DNA of 64,000 nucleotides from Hyphomicrobiales bacterium (GTDB lineage: Bacteria; Pseudomonadota; Alphaproteobacteria; Rhizobiales; Phreatobacteraceae). The stretch is from NCBI GenBank assembly GCA_017304475.1, contig JAFKKV010000031.1, forward strand, positions 61,282 through 125,281. Direction: 5' to 3'. Under the pieces are notes generated by a model. The model made no database searches. It was not told the DNA's origin and saw nothing but the letters and a program-made list of their open reading frames with translations. Positions within the stretch are counted from its first letter, which is position 1, and each line of letters starts with the position of its first letter. This document shows, piece by piece, positions 44,196 to 53,157 of the stretch. Both the position numbers and the translations under genes were made by a program.

Positions 44196-45422
44196 ATGAG
44201 TTCGAAGACGACGTTCACCCGCCGCACGGTTCTGGCCGGCGCCGGCGCGGTTCTGGCGGCGCCCGCGGTGGTCAAGGCGCAGGCGCAGACCCTCAAGATC
44301 GGCGTGCTGCTGCCGCGTTCAGGCTTCTTCGCCCAGGCCGGCCAGAGCATGCATCGCGGCGCGCTCGCCGCTCCCGCCGTGTTGGCCGAGCTCGGCTACA
44401 AGGTCGAGCTCGTCCATATCGACACCGAGTCGAATGCCGACGTCGCCCGGACCCAGGCCGAGCGCGCCATCAATGACGGCTGCCATGTGCTGACCGGTGC
44501 CTTCGATTCCGGCCACACCCTGGCGATTGCCCAGGTCACCGAGCAGCGCCAGGTGCCCTTCGTCATCAATATCGCGGCCGCCCCGCAGATCACCGAGCAG
44601 GGCTACAAATATCTGGTCCGCAACTTCCAGACCGGCGGACAGCTGGTCACCAACGGCCTGCGTCTGATCAAGGACGTGATGGACGCCAAGAACGTCAAGC
44701 TGGAGACCGCGGTCTTCCTGCACGCCAACGACACGTTCGGCACCGCCCAGCGCGGCGCCATGGACGCGATCTATCCGCGCGTCAATCTGCCGATCAAGCT
44801 GGTCGAATCCATCGCTTATGACCCGCGGGCCCAGGACCTGGCGGTCGAGGTCACCCGCATCCGCGCGCTCAACCCCGACCTGATCATGTGCGTGACCCGC
44901 GCCTCCGACGCGATCAAGCTGGTGCGCGACATGGTGCGCCAGCGCTTCGAGCCGAAGGCGATCATCTCGCCCGGTTCGCCCGGCTTCTACGACGAGGAGT
45001 TCTACCAGGCGCTCGGGCCGCTGTCGGACTTCGTCATGTTCGGCCTGCCCTGGGTCAATCCGAAGGCGGCGATGTCGCAGGCCTTCGAGAAGTCCTTCGC
45101 CAAGGCCAATCCGAACAATCGCTTCGCGGTCGACAGCTTCAATGCCGGCTTCACCTTCGAGGCGCTGCTGGTCGCCGCCGACGCGTTCAAGCGCGCTGGC
45201 ACCACCGAGGGCGCCAAGCTGATGGAAGCGGTGCGCGCGACCAATATCGCCGAGCACGTAATGATCGGCGGGCCGATCCAGTTCGACGCCAAGGGCCAGA
45301 ACCCGAATATCGGTTCGGCCCTGGTGCAGAACCAGAAGCGCGTGCCGACCGTGGTGCTGCCGAAGGACGTGGCGCTGGCCGAGCCGGTGCTGCCGATGCC
45401 CGGCTGGCAGGGCCGCAGCTGA
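44196..45422 (+). CDS. Branched-chain-amino-acid-type ABC transporter substrate-binding protein
   Basis: A 408-residue type 1 periplasmic binding protein. The leader MSSKTTFTRRTVLAGAGA has twin arginines and probably uses the Tat route. Mature protein: LKIGVLLPRSGFFAQAGQ, then ADVARTQAERAINDGCHVLT and HANDTFGTAQRGAMDAIYPR. Family members bind leucine-type amino acids, urea, amides or aromatic acids. It heads the liv-type operon, with a 208-bp gap before the first permease. Confidence 0.92.
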   Translation: MSSKTTFTRRTVLAGAGAVLAAPAVVKAQAQTLKIGVLLPRSGFFAQAGQSMHRGALAAPAVLAELGYKVELVHIDTESNADVARTQAERAINDGCHVLTGAFDSGHTLAIAQVTEQRQVPFVINIAAAPQITEQGYKYLVRNFQTGGQLVTNGLRLIKDVMDAKNVKLETAVFLHANDTFGTAQRGAMDAIYPRVNLPIKLVESIAYDPRAQDLAVEVTRIRALNPDLIMCVTRASDAIKLVRDMVRQRFEPKAIISPGSPGFYDEEFYQALGPLSDFVMFGLPWVNPKAAMSQAFEKSFAKANPNNRFAVDSFNAGFTFEALLVAADAFKRAGTTEGAKLMEAVRATNIAEHVMIGGPIQFDAKGQNPNIGSALVQNQKRVPTVVLPKDVALAEPVLPMPGWQGRS

Positions 45423-45630
45423 TCCGGGCGGGGCGGGCCCATCGGGCCTGCCCCGGCCGCATTCCGGTGTCGCCGGCGGGCGCGCGAGCGCTTCAGGCCG
45501 CCGTGTCGCGCTTGTCCTTTCGTCGCACCGCCGCCCGGCGGGTTGCCGAAGCCGGCCGGGCGCGCTAACTCCCTCGGCATCATCGGCCTTTCCGCCTCTT
45601 TCCCACGTCCTTACCCCCGAACCCCAGCCC

Positions 45631-46500
45631 ATGCTCTGGTCGCTTTATGGAAACGTGCTCGTCCAGGGCATCCTCACGGGCCTCGTCTATGGCCTGATGG
45701 CGCTTGGGCTGTCGGTCATTTTCGGCGTGGTCCGGGTGGTCAATTTCGCCCATGGCGAATTCGCCGTCGTCGCGATGTATGCGGCCTTCGTGCTGTTCCA
45801 GCGCTTCGGCCTCGACCCGTTCCTCAGCATGTTCCTGATCGCCGGGGGCTTCTTCGCGCTCGGCTATGGCCTGCAGCGCACCTTGATCAATCCCTTTGTC
45901 GGTCGACCCGATCATGAGCAGTTCATCCTGCTGGTCGGCCTCGCCATCATCCTGGTCAACGGCCTCCTGATGATCTTCGGGCCGGACGCGCGCAATGCCA
46001 ACCTGCCTTATTCCTTCGACAGCTGGCTGATCGGCCCGATCATCGTCGACAAGGTGCGCGCCTATGCGGCGGTCGCGGCTCTTGCCGTCTCGGGCCTGCT
46101 GTTCTGCTTCTTCCGCTTCACCACGACGGGCGTGGCGATCCGCGCCTGCGCCGACAACCTGGTGGGCGCCGCCGTCGTCGGTCTCGACGTCAAGAAGCTC
46201 TATGCGCTGACCTTCGGCCTCGGCCTTGCCTGCGTCGGTTGCGCCGGCGCCTTGATGGTGACGCTGACCGACGCGACCCCGATGATCGCGCCCGGCCTGA
46301 CGCTGCTCGCCTTCACCATCGTGATCATCGGCGGCATGGGCTCGATGGTCGGTGCGCTCGTCGGCGGCCTGCTGATCGGCATCGTCGAGGCGCTGGCTTC
46401 GGTGGTCATCGCACCCTCGATGAAGACCATGGTCTCCTTCGGCCTTCTGGTGCTGGTCCTGGCGCTGCGCCCGCAGGGGCTGATGGGCAAGACCCGATGA
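45631..46500 (+). CDS. livH: Branched-chain amino acid ABC transporter permease (LivH type)
   Basis: A 289-residue permease with about eight hydrophobic segments: GLVYGLMALGLSVIFGVVRV, NFAHGEFAVVAMYAAFVLF and the EAA-like region GVAIRACADNLVGAAVVGLD. The C-terminus (LVLALRPQGLMGKTR) is typical for LivH. It forms the inner-membrane channel with LivM and starts 10 bp before livM ends the spacing (stop 46500, livM ATG 46511). Confidence 0.93.
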   Translation: MLWSLYGNVLVQGILTGLVYGLMALGLSVIFGVVRVVNFAHGEFAVVAMYAAFVLFQRFGLDPFLSMFLIAGGFFALGYGLQRTLINPFVGRPDHEQFILLVGLAIILVNGLLMIFGPDARNANLPYSFDSWLIGPIIVDKVRAYAAVAALAVSGLLFCFFRFTTTGVAIRACADNLVGAAVVGLDVKKLYALTFGLGLACVGCAGALMVTLTDATPMIAPGLTLLAFTIVIIGGMGSMVGALVGGLLIGIVEALASVVIAPSMKTMVSFGLLVLVLALRPQGLMGKTR

Positions 46501-46510
46501 GATCAGGCGC

Positions 46511-47530
46511 ATGAACCCCTTCACCGTGCTCACCCGCCTGGTCGACGAGACGCCGCGCCGCGCGCTGGTCCTGCTGATCGGCCTCGTCCTGGCGCTCGCC
46601 GTCGCGCCGGCCGTGCTCGACCGCTACCTGCTCTCGGTCTTCTTCCTGATCTTCTGGTTCGCCACGGTGGGGCAGGCCTGGAACATCATGATGGGTTTCT
46701 GCGGGCAATTGTCGCTCGGCCACGCGCTTTATGTCGGCCTCGGCGGCTATGTCGGCGCCATTCTCTGGGTCAAGTTCGGCATATCGCCGGCCATCGCCAT
46801 CGTGCCCGCCATGGCGATCGCGGTGATCTTCGGCATGGCCATCGGTTGGCTCGGCTTTCGCTTCGGCATCGAGGGGGTCTATTTCGCGCTTCTGACCATC
46901 GCCTTTGCCGAGGTGGCGCGCATCGGCTTCGACAATTGGAGCTTCGTCGGCGGCGCCGCCGGTTTCTTCATGCCTGTCACGGCCGGCGGCGGTTCGCCCT
47001 GGAACCTGCGCGGCGGGCCGCTGCTGTTCTATTATGTCGGGCTCGGCATGATGGCGCTCGCCTTCATTGTCTGCGCGCTGCTGCGCCGCTCCAAGCTCGG
47101 CCTGTCCTGGCTCGCGGTGCGCGAGGATGCGGAGGCGGCCCGTGCGCTCGGCATCGACGTGTTCCGCGCCAAGATGGCGGCGGTGGTCGTTTCCGCGGCC
47201 ATGACCGCGGTCGCCGGCGTCTGCTACGCCTTTTACCAGAACAATCTTTTCCCGAGTCAGACCTTCGACATGGCCCGCTCGATCGAGGTGATCCTGGCGC
47301 CCATCATCGGTGGCCTCGGCACGCTGTTCGGCCCGATCCTCGGCGCCTTCATCCTGACCCCGCTCGGCCAGACCCTGATCGCGCTGGTCGAGAAGGTCGC
47401 GGGGCGTTCGATCCCCGGCGTCAACCTGGTGTTCTACGGCGCCGCGCTGATGGCCATCATCTGGTTCTCGCCGAACGGCGTCTGGCCCTGGCTGAAGAAG
47501 AAACTCGGCATTCCGGAGGAGCGCCAATGA
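46511..47530 (+). CDS. livM: Branched-chain amino acid ABC transporter permease (LivM type)
   Basis: A 339-residue permease: MGFCGQLSLGHALYVGLGGY, GIEGVYFALLTIAFAEVARI and the C-terminal FYGAALMAIIWFSPNGVW. About nine to ten membrane segments. Its stop overlaps the livG start by 4 bp. Confidence 0.93.
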   Translation: MNPFTVLTRLVDETPRRALVLLIGLVLALAVAPAVLDRYLLSVFFLIFWFATVGQAWNIMMGFCGQLSLGHALYVGLGGYVGAILWVKFGISPAIAIVPAMAIAVIFGMAIGWLGFRFGIEGVYFALLTIAFAEVARIGFDNWSFVGGAAGFFMPVTAGGGSPWNLRGGPLLFYYVGLGMMALAFIVCALLRRSKLGLSWLAVREDAEAARALGIDVFRAKMAAVVVSAAMTAVAGVCYAFYQNNLFPSQTFDMARSIEVILAPIIGGLGTLFGPILGAFILTPLGQTLIALVEKVAGRSIPGVNLVFYGAALMAIIWFSPNGVWPWLKKKLGIPEERQ

Positions 47531-48249
47531 CCGCGCTGCTCGAGGTCCAGGGTGTCACCAAGCGGTTTCGCGGGCTCACCGCCGTCGACAATGTCACGCT
47601 CGACGTGGCCGAGGGCGAGATCTTCGCGGTGATCGGCCCGAACGGCGCCGGCAAGACCACGCTGTTCAACCTGATCGCCGGCGTGATGAAGCCGGACGCC
47701 GGCACGATCCGTTTTGCCGGCGAGCGCGCCGACGGCGTGCCGCCGCACGAGCTTTGCCGCCGCGGCCTCGCCCGCACTTTCCAGATCGTCCGGCCGTTTC
47801 CGGAACTGACCGTCATCGAGAACGCCACCATCGGCGCGATGATGCGGGCACCCGATGTCGAGACCGCCCGGCGCAGTGCCGACGACGTGCTGCGCAAGCT
47901 CGACCTGTTCGACAAGCGGGCGTCCAAGGCGAAATCGCTGACCCTGCCGGACCGCAAGCGGCTGGAATGTGCGCGCGCGCTGGCGACCGGACCGCGCCTG
48001 CTGCTGCTCGACGAGGTGATGGCGGGCCTGCGTCCGACCGAGGTCGACCGCATCGTCGCCATCCTCAGGGATATCAACCGCTCGGGCGTCACCATCGTGC
48101 TGATCGAGCATGTCATGCGCGCGGTGATGGCGCTCGCCGGCCGCATTCACGTGCTGCATCACGGCGCCACCATTGCTGAAGGGGCGCCGGAAGAAGTGAC
48201 CCGGCATCCCAAGGTGCTGGAGAGCTATCTCGGGGCGGAGGCGCTCTGA
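47527..48249 (+). CDS. livG: ABC transporter ATP-binding protein (LivG type)
   Basis: A 240-residue ABC ATPase: Walker A GPNGAGKTTLFNLIAG, GLARTFQIVRPFPELTVIEN, and Walker B LLLLDEVMAGLRPTEVDRI. The usual signature LSGGQ is changed to LTLPDRKRLECARAL, which is also seen in other LivG proteins. The C-terminal part has the HVMRAVMALAGRIHVLHHG block. It is coupled to livM and livF by overlapping codons. Confidence 0.93.
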   Translation: MTALLEVQGVTKRFRGLTAVDNVTLDVAEGEIFAVIGPNGAGKTTLFNLIAGVMKPDAGTIRFAGERADGVPPHELCRRGLARTFQIVRPFPELTVIENATIGAMMRAPDVETARRSADDVLRKLDLFDKRASKAKSLTLPDRKRLECARALATGPRLLLLDEVMAGLRPTEVDRIVAILRDINRSGVTIVLIEHVMRAVMALAGRIHVLHHGATIAEGAPEEVTRHPKVLESYLGAEAL

Positions 48250-48953
48250 TGCTGTGGGTTCACGACGTCGATGTCTTCTATGGCGACGCCCAGGCGCTCG
48301 ACCGCGTTTCGCTCGAAGTGCCCGAGCGCGCCATCGTCGCGATCGTCGGCGCCAATGGCGCCGGCAAGACCTCGCTTATCCGCACCATTGCCGGCATGCT
48401 GCCGCCGGCCGCCGGTACGATCCGTTTCAAGGACCGCGACATCACCGCGCTGCCGAGCCACGAGGTCTGCAATCTCGGCATCGGCCAGGTCGCCGAGGGG
48501 CGCCAGGTGTTCCCGAGCCTGTCGGTCGCCGAGAACCTCGCCATGGGCGCGATGATCCCGCGTGCCAGGCCGCATCGTGCGCGCAATCTCGAGCGCGTCC
48601 TCACGATGTTCCCCAGGCTCAAGGAGCGCCATGGCCAGGCCGCCGGCACGCTGTCGGGCGGTGAGCAGCAGATGCTCGCCATCGGCCGCTGCCTGATGGG
48701 CGAGCCGGAACTGGTCATGTTCGACGAGCCCTCGCTCGGCCTTGCGCCCGCTGTTGTCCAGGAGGTGCTGCGCATCATCCGCGACCTCGCCGCCGGCGGG
48801 CTCACCTGCGTGCTGGTCGAACAGAACGTCGCGGTGTCGCTGAAGCTCGCCAGCCGCGCCTATGTCCTGGAGAACGGCCGCGTGACGCTGTCCGGCACCG
48901 GCGAGGAATTGCTGGCCGATGACGGCGTGCGCAAGGCCTATCTGGGCCTTTGA
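48249..48953 (+). CDS. livF: ABC transporter ATP-binding protein (LivF type)
   Basis: A 234-residue ABC ATPase: Walker A GANGAGKTSLIRTIAG, GIGQVAEGRQVFPSLSVAEN, signature LSGGEQQMLAIGRCL and Walker B VMFDEPSLGLAPAVV. The ATG overlaps the livG stop (TGATG). It is the last gene of the operon. Confidence 0.94.
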   Translation: MLWVHDVDVFYGDAQALDRVSLEVPERAIVAIVGANGAGKTSLIRTIAGMLPPAAGTIRFKDRDITALPSHEVCNLGIGQVAEGRQVFPSLSVAENLAMGAMIPRARPHRARNLERVLTMFPRLKERHGQAAGTLSGGEQQMLAIGRCLMGEPELVMFDEPSLGLAPAVVQEVLRIIRDLAAGGLTCVLVEQNVAVSLKLASRAYVLENGRVTLSGTGEELLADDGVRKAYLGL

Positions 48954-48973
48954 ATTCGGGCGCATCATCCCTC

Positions 48974-49065
48974 GCCGCTCAAGACCGTCCCGCCCAGGGG
49001 CTCGACCAGGTGGAAGCGCTGGCCGAAGACGGCCGGCGCAAGGCCTGCCCCGGCCCTTGAGCGGC
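48974..49065. repeat. 10-bp inverted repeat between livF and the FAD oxidase
   Basis: Perfect arms GCCGCTCAAG (48974-48983) and CTTGAGCGGC (49056-49065), 72 bp apart, inside the 134-bp gap between two convergent genes. It may fold the converging 3' ends into a long stem; otherwise the gap shows nothing. Confidence 0.35.
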
Positions 49066-49087
49066 AAGGCGTCCGAAGCACCTGCGC

Positions 49088-50320
49088 TCAGAAGCGTTGG
49101 GGCGAATAGGGGGCGAGCGCGACGGGAGGCTGCCGTCCGGCGATGAGCGCCGCGACCATGTCGGCGGTGACGGCTGCCTGCGTCAGGCCATAGTGGCCGT
49201 GGCCGAAGGCGTGGACGATCCGCGGATTCCGCGATGCCGCGCCGATGACGGGCAAGCTGTCCGGCGTCGAGGGGCGAAACCCCATCCACCGGACGCCGTC
49301 GCCGATATCGACATCCGGCAGTACCCGCTTCAGGCGACTGAGCATGGCATCGACCCGCGCCCAGTTAGCCGGGGCGTTGAGCCCGGCGAACTCCACGCTT
49401 CCGCCGATGCGGTCGCCGGTGTCGAGCGGCGTGGTGACGAAGCCCAGGCCCTCATACATGACCGGCCGCGCGAGTCCGAGCGAACCGGGGGCAACCGTGA
49501 TGTTGTAGCCGCGCTCGGTATCGAGGGGAACGCGGTCGCCGCTGCGCGCGGCCAGGTGCCGCGACCAGGCGCCGGCTGCGAGCACGACGCGCTCCGCCAC
49601 GCGCCGCTCGCCCGAGGCAAGATGCAAGGTGACGCCGCTGGCCGAGGGTTCCAGGTCCGACACTTCCGACACGGTCCGGCGGGCCCCGCGGGACCAGGCA
49701 TATGCGCTGAGTGTCTCCAGAAAGAGCCGGGGATCGGCGACGTGAACGCCCGTTTCGTAGAGGGCGCCGCCGACGACCGTTTGCCCGAAGGCGGGCTCGA
49801 GGCGACGGAGGCCGGCCGCGTCAAGGCGCTCGACGGGGATGCCGAGTGCGGACTGGCGGGAGTGCAGCGACGCCGCGGCGGCGAAATCGGATGGGTTCGT
49901 CCATACCGACAGGATGCCCCGCCGCCGCAACAGCGCTTCCAGGCCGAGCTTGCCAAGCCGTCTTTCCCAGGCCGGCAGGGCGATGGCGTTGATGGCACGG
50001 ATCGCCACCGAGCCGGCGGCGATCCGGCCGGGCATGCTGGCGGCTCCGAAGCGCAGCAGCCAGGGCAGGAGCCGGGGCAGGTAGGCCGGAGCGATCGAGA
50101 GCGGGCCGAGCGGGTCGAGCATCCATCGCGGCAGGTAGGCCCATGCCTTGGGCGATGCCAGGGGCAGGATATCCATATGGGCGATCCAGCCGGCATTGCC
50201 GGCCGAGGCACCGCCGGCGGGCCCCTCCCGGTCGATCAGCTCGACCTCATGCCCTTCGTCCAGTAGCGCATGCGTTACCGCGATTCCGACGATCCCACCG
50301 CCGATGACAGCTATTCTCAT
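49088..50320 (-). CDS. FAD-dependent oxidoreductase (D-amino-acid dehydrogenase type)
   Basis: A 410-residue flavoprotein of the DAO/DadA family: the ADP-binding IAVIGGGIVGIAVTHALLDE at the N-terminus, SAGNAGWIAHMDI after it, and a C-terminal FGHGHYGLTQAAVTADMVAA. DadA-type proteins oxidise D-amino acids. In this cluster, next to a 4-hydroxyproline epimerase and a DapA-family deaminase, the natural substrate would be cis-4-hydroxy-D-proline, giving pyrroline-4-hydroxy-2-carboxylate. This is inferred from gene context. It is the last gene of the minus-strand group. Confidence 0.9.
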   Translation of the reverse strand: MRIAVIGGGIVGIAVTHALLDEGHEVELIDREGPAGGASAGNAGWIAHMDILPLASPKAWAYLPRWMLDPLGPLSIAPAYLPRLLPWLLRFGAASMPGRIAAGSVAIRAINAIALPAWERRLGKLGLEALLRRRGILSVWTNPSDFAAAASLHSRQSALGIPVERLDAAGLRRLEPAFGQTVVGGALYETGVHVADPRLFLETLSAYAWSRGARRTVSEVSDLEPSASGVTLHLASGERRVAERVVLAAGAWSRHLAARSGDRVPLDTERGYNITVAPGSLGLARPVMYEGLGFVTTPLDTGDRIGGSVEFAGLNAPANWARVDAMLSRLKRVLPDVDIGDGVRWMGFRPSTPDSLPVIGAASRNPRIVHAFGHGHYGLTQAAVTADMVAALIAGRQPPVALAPYSPQRF

Positions 50321-50459
50321 GCGTCCATTCCCTGGGGGCGGGCCGACCGGCCTCGGCCTGTCCGCCCCGTTCGGCCGTCATCCGCGCTGCGTGCGCCACC
50401 GGCGATGCGAGCAGCGGTGCCGAAGCCGCCGAGGCCGTGGAGCGCCGAAGGCATCGCCG

Positions 50460-51464
50460 TCAGTTTCCCGCGGCCGCGACCAGAGCCTGCCAGCGTGCGA
50501 GAAACGCCTGGCGCTCAGCCGCGGCATCGTCCTCATTGGTCTCGAACACCTTGATTTTCGCGAGCTCCGGCAGCGCCAGCAGCGCTCCGACTTCGATGTC
50601 GGTGCGGCTCGGGCGGCGGAAGGCGCTTTCGAGCAGGCCGATCTGCACCTCGCGCGAGGCCAGGAGATCACAGGTCTGTCGCGCCAGCGGGCCGCCCGGG
50701 GCGCCTTTCACCAGGGCGAAGAATTCCGGCGTGGTGAATGTACCGTCGGCCGGATAGACCAGCGAGATGTCGCGCTGTCCCCCCGCGACATAGGCATAGG
50801 CATTGGCTTCGAAGGAGAGGCCGACGGCATATTCGCCCTGGCCCACGCCGCGCAGGACGGTCGATGCCGATGACGTGACTCTCACATTGCCGGCGAGGCG
50901 CTTCAGGCCATCGTCGCCGAGCAGTTTCTGGACGCCCCAGAGGATCGTGTAGGCGGTCGAGCTGTTGGCCGGGTCGGCAATGATGACCTTGCCCTTGAAA
51001 CGCGGATCGAGAATGTCGGTCCAGCTCTTCGGCGCGGCCAGGCCGCCGAGCTGGCTTGCGTTCACCATCATGACGACGACATGGACATTGCTTGCGGTCC
51101 AGAGATCCTGCGGGTGCCGCAGGGATTCCAGGATCGCCGCCTTCCCGGCCACGGCGTAGGGTTCGTAGAACCTGCTGAAGCCGGCAAGCGTGTTGGCGGA
51201 GGAACTCCAGAAGACGTCCGCCTGGGGCTTGGCGGCTTCCGCTTCGATCCGGCGCAGCAGCTGCCCGCTGCCGCCGGTCACGGTGCTGATCTTCAGGCCG
51301 GGCCTCGCCTGGCGTGCGATATCGTCGATCGCTTCCACGGCCTGCGCCGAATTGGGCGTGTAGATGACGGTCGTGCCGGCCGCCGCGCCCTGTGCGAAGG
51401 CGGGGCTGGTCAGGCCTGCGGCAAGGCCGGCGAGCGTGGCGCGGCGGGTGAGATGTGCCGTCAT
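50460..51464 (-). CDS. ABC transporter substrate-binding protein (ferric/AfuA-like class 6 family)
   Basis: A 334-residue periplasmic binding protein with a twin-arginine-like leader (HLTRRATLAGLAAGLTSPAF). The mature domain has VIYTPNSAQAVEAIDDIA, DVFWSSSANTLAGF, KGKVIIADPANSSTAYTILW and GVGQGEYAVGLSFEANAYAY. The adjacent tyrosine pair that binds Fe3+ in FbpA is not evident in the corresponding region, so an organic anion or phosphorylated compound is likelier than iron. It follows the permease in the operon, which is less usual. Confidence 0.88.
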   Translation of the reverse strand: MTAHLTRRATLAGLAAGLTSPAFAQGAAAGTTVIYTPNSAQAVEAIDDIARQARPGLKISTVTGGSGQLLRRIEAEAAKPQADVFWSSSANTLAGFSRFYEPYAVAGKAAILESLRHPQDLWTASNVHVVVMMVNASQLGGLAAPKSWTDILDPRFKGKVIIADPANSSTAYTILWGVQKLLGDDGLKRLAGNVRVTSSASTVLRGVGQGEYAVGLSFEANAYAYVAGGQRDISLVYPADGTFTTPEFFALVKGAPGGPLARQTCDLLASREVQIGLLESAFRRPSRTDIEVGALLALPELAKIKVFETNEDDAAAERQAFLARWQALVAAAGN

Positions 51465-51507
51465 GTGCTGGTCCCTCCAGGGTGAAAACTGGCCTGATGC
51501 CGCGGGG

Positions 51508-53157
51508 TCATGAGCGCGATGAAAAGAGATCGATCTTGAACACGCTGGTCGCGATGACGATCGGCAGAAGAATGACGGTCACCAGAAGCAGCCCATAGGC
51601 CGAGGCCTGGGCCATCAGGCCGCTGTCGATCAGTTTGAAGATCTGGATCGGCATGGTCTCGCGACCACCGGAATAGACGATGATCGAGGCCGAGAGCTCG
51701 GCGACGGTGGTGGTCCAGGTCAGCACCGCGGCGGCGGCAAGCGACGGGACCATCATGGGCACGACCACCTTCAGAAAGGTGCGCCCTGGTGGAACGCCGA
51801 GGCTGACGGACGCCTCCTCGATCGATTTCGGGATGTTGTAGAGCGTCGAGGACGCATTGCGCAGGCCGAACGGCAGGCGGCGGATGACATAGGCGAGGAC
51901 GATGATCGCCGCGGTCCCGGTCAGCGGCAGGAAGCCGCCGTTGAAGGACTGGATGAGACCGATGCCGAGCGCGGTGCCCGACAGGGCGAGGGGCAATGCG
52001 GTGAGATAGTCGAGCAGCGGCGTCACGGCGTTCCGCTTCCTGACGATGAGATAGCCGATGAGCGCGCTCAGCACGATGGCGATCACGGTGGCGCAGGCTG
52101 CGTAGATCAGCGAATTGACCAGCGGGGCCGGAGCGTTGACCAGCACGCGTTCCATGTTGGCCGTTGTCCATTGGCCCCACCGCATGACCGGGCCGCGTGC
52201 CAGCGTGAACGCGCCGACCACGACCGAGACGAGCGGAAGCAGCGACAGCACGACGACGAGCGCGGCTGCGGCGGCGAGGCCGATGGCCGGAAGGCCGCTG
52301 AGGCGCATTTCCCGGGCGGGCCTGCCTTGCGTGACCTCGAACCGGCCTCGCGAGACGATCCAGCGCTGCAGGAAGAGCGTCATCATGACCAGAGAAATGG
52401 TGACACTCGCCAGCGTGCTTTGCAGCGCCGGATTGGCGCTCGTCTCCGACACGGACGCCTGGTAGGTCAGCACCGAGAGCAGCTCGACGCGGCCGCCGAG
52501 GATCGTGGCGAGCGCGAAATTGCCCACCACCAATGTGAAGATCAGCAGGGCGCTCGCCAGCAAGGCCGGCAGCACGACCGGCACGAGCACATGCCAGCGC
52601 GAACGGATGGGCGAGGTGCCGAGGCTTTGCGCGGCCTCTTCGAGTTGCCGGTCGAAGCCGCGGATGGCCGCGAGCGTGCCGATATAGGCATAGGTGTAGT
52701 AGATGAAGGCCATCGACGTGATCAGCCCGAACCAGCCGTAGAAGCTCGGAATATCGAGACCGATATCGACGAGCCACCGGCGGAGCAGGCCGTTATTGCC
52801 GAGCATCATCAGCCATGTCTGCGCAACGATGACCTCGGGGGTCACCAGCGTGACGAGCGGCAGGATCGAGACCACGCTCTTGCCCGGATAGTCGTAGCGG
52901 GCCGTCAGATAGGCCAGCGGAACGCCGATGATCATCGCCGCGATGGTCACCGCCCCGCCGAGCAGGATCGTGTTGAGGATGGCGCGCCCGTAGCGCGGAT
53001 CGCTGAGCAGGACCAGCCATCCCGATGCACCCTTGCCGTCGACCGTGCCGAGGCTGGCGTAGAAGATGTTGATCACGGGATAGAGCAGGAAGAGGCCGAG
53101 CAGCGCCATGAGCGCGGGCGTCAGCCAGAACCAGATGGAGCGGGTCTCGAAGTTCAT
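51508..53157 (-). CDS. ABC transporter permease, double-length (FbpB/AfuB type)
   Basis: A 549-residue permease with two fused BPD_transp_1 halves, about twelve membrane helices. EAA loops appear in each half: EAAQSLGTSPIRSRWHVLVP and EEASVSLGVPPGRTFLKVVV. Double-length permeases are standard in the ferric, hexose-phosphate (AfuABC) and phosphonate (PhnV/U-like) importers. It overlaps the ATPase gene by 4 bp. Confidence 0.92.
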   Translation of the reverse strand: MNFETRSIWFWLTPALMALLGLFLLYPVINIFYASLGTVDGKGASGWLVLLSDPRYGRAILNTILLGGAVTIAAMIIGVPLAYLTARYDYPGKSVVSILPLVTLVTPEVIVAQTWLMMLGNNGLLRRWLVDIGLDIPSFYGWFGLITSMAFIYYTYAYIGTLAAIRGFDRQLEEAAQSLGTSPIRSRWHVLVPVVLPALLASALLIFTLVVGNFALATILGGRVELLSVLTYQASVSETSANPALQSTLASVTISLVMMTLFLQRWIVSRGRFEVTQGRPAREMRLSGLPAIGLAAAAALVVVLSLLPLVSVVVGAFTLARGPVMRWGQWTTANMERVLVNAPAPLVNSLIYAACATVIAIVLSALIGYLIVRKRNAVTPLLDYLTALPLALSGTALGIGLIQSFNGGFLPLTGTAAIIVLAYVIRRLPFGLRNASSTLYNIPKSIEEASVSLGVPPGRTFLKVVVPMMVPSLAAAAVLTWTTTVAELSASIIVYSGGRETMPIQIFKLIDSGLMAQASAYGLLLVTVILLPIVIATSVFKIDLFSSRS

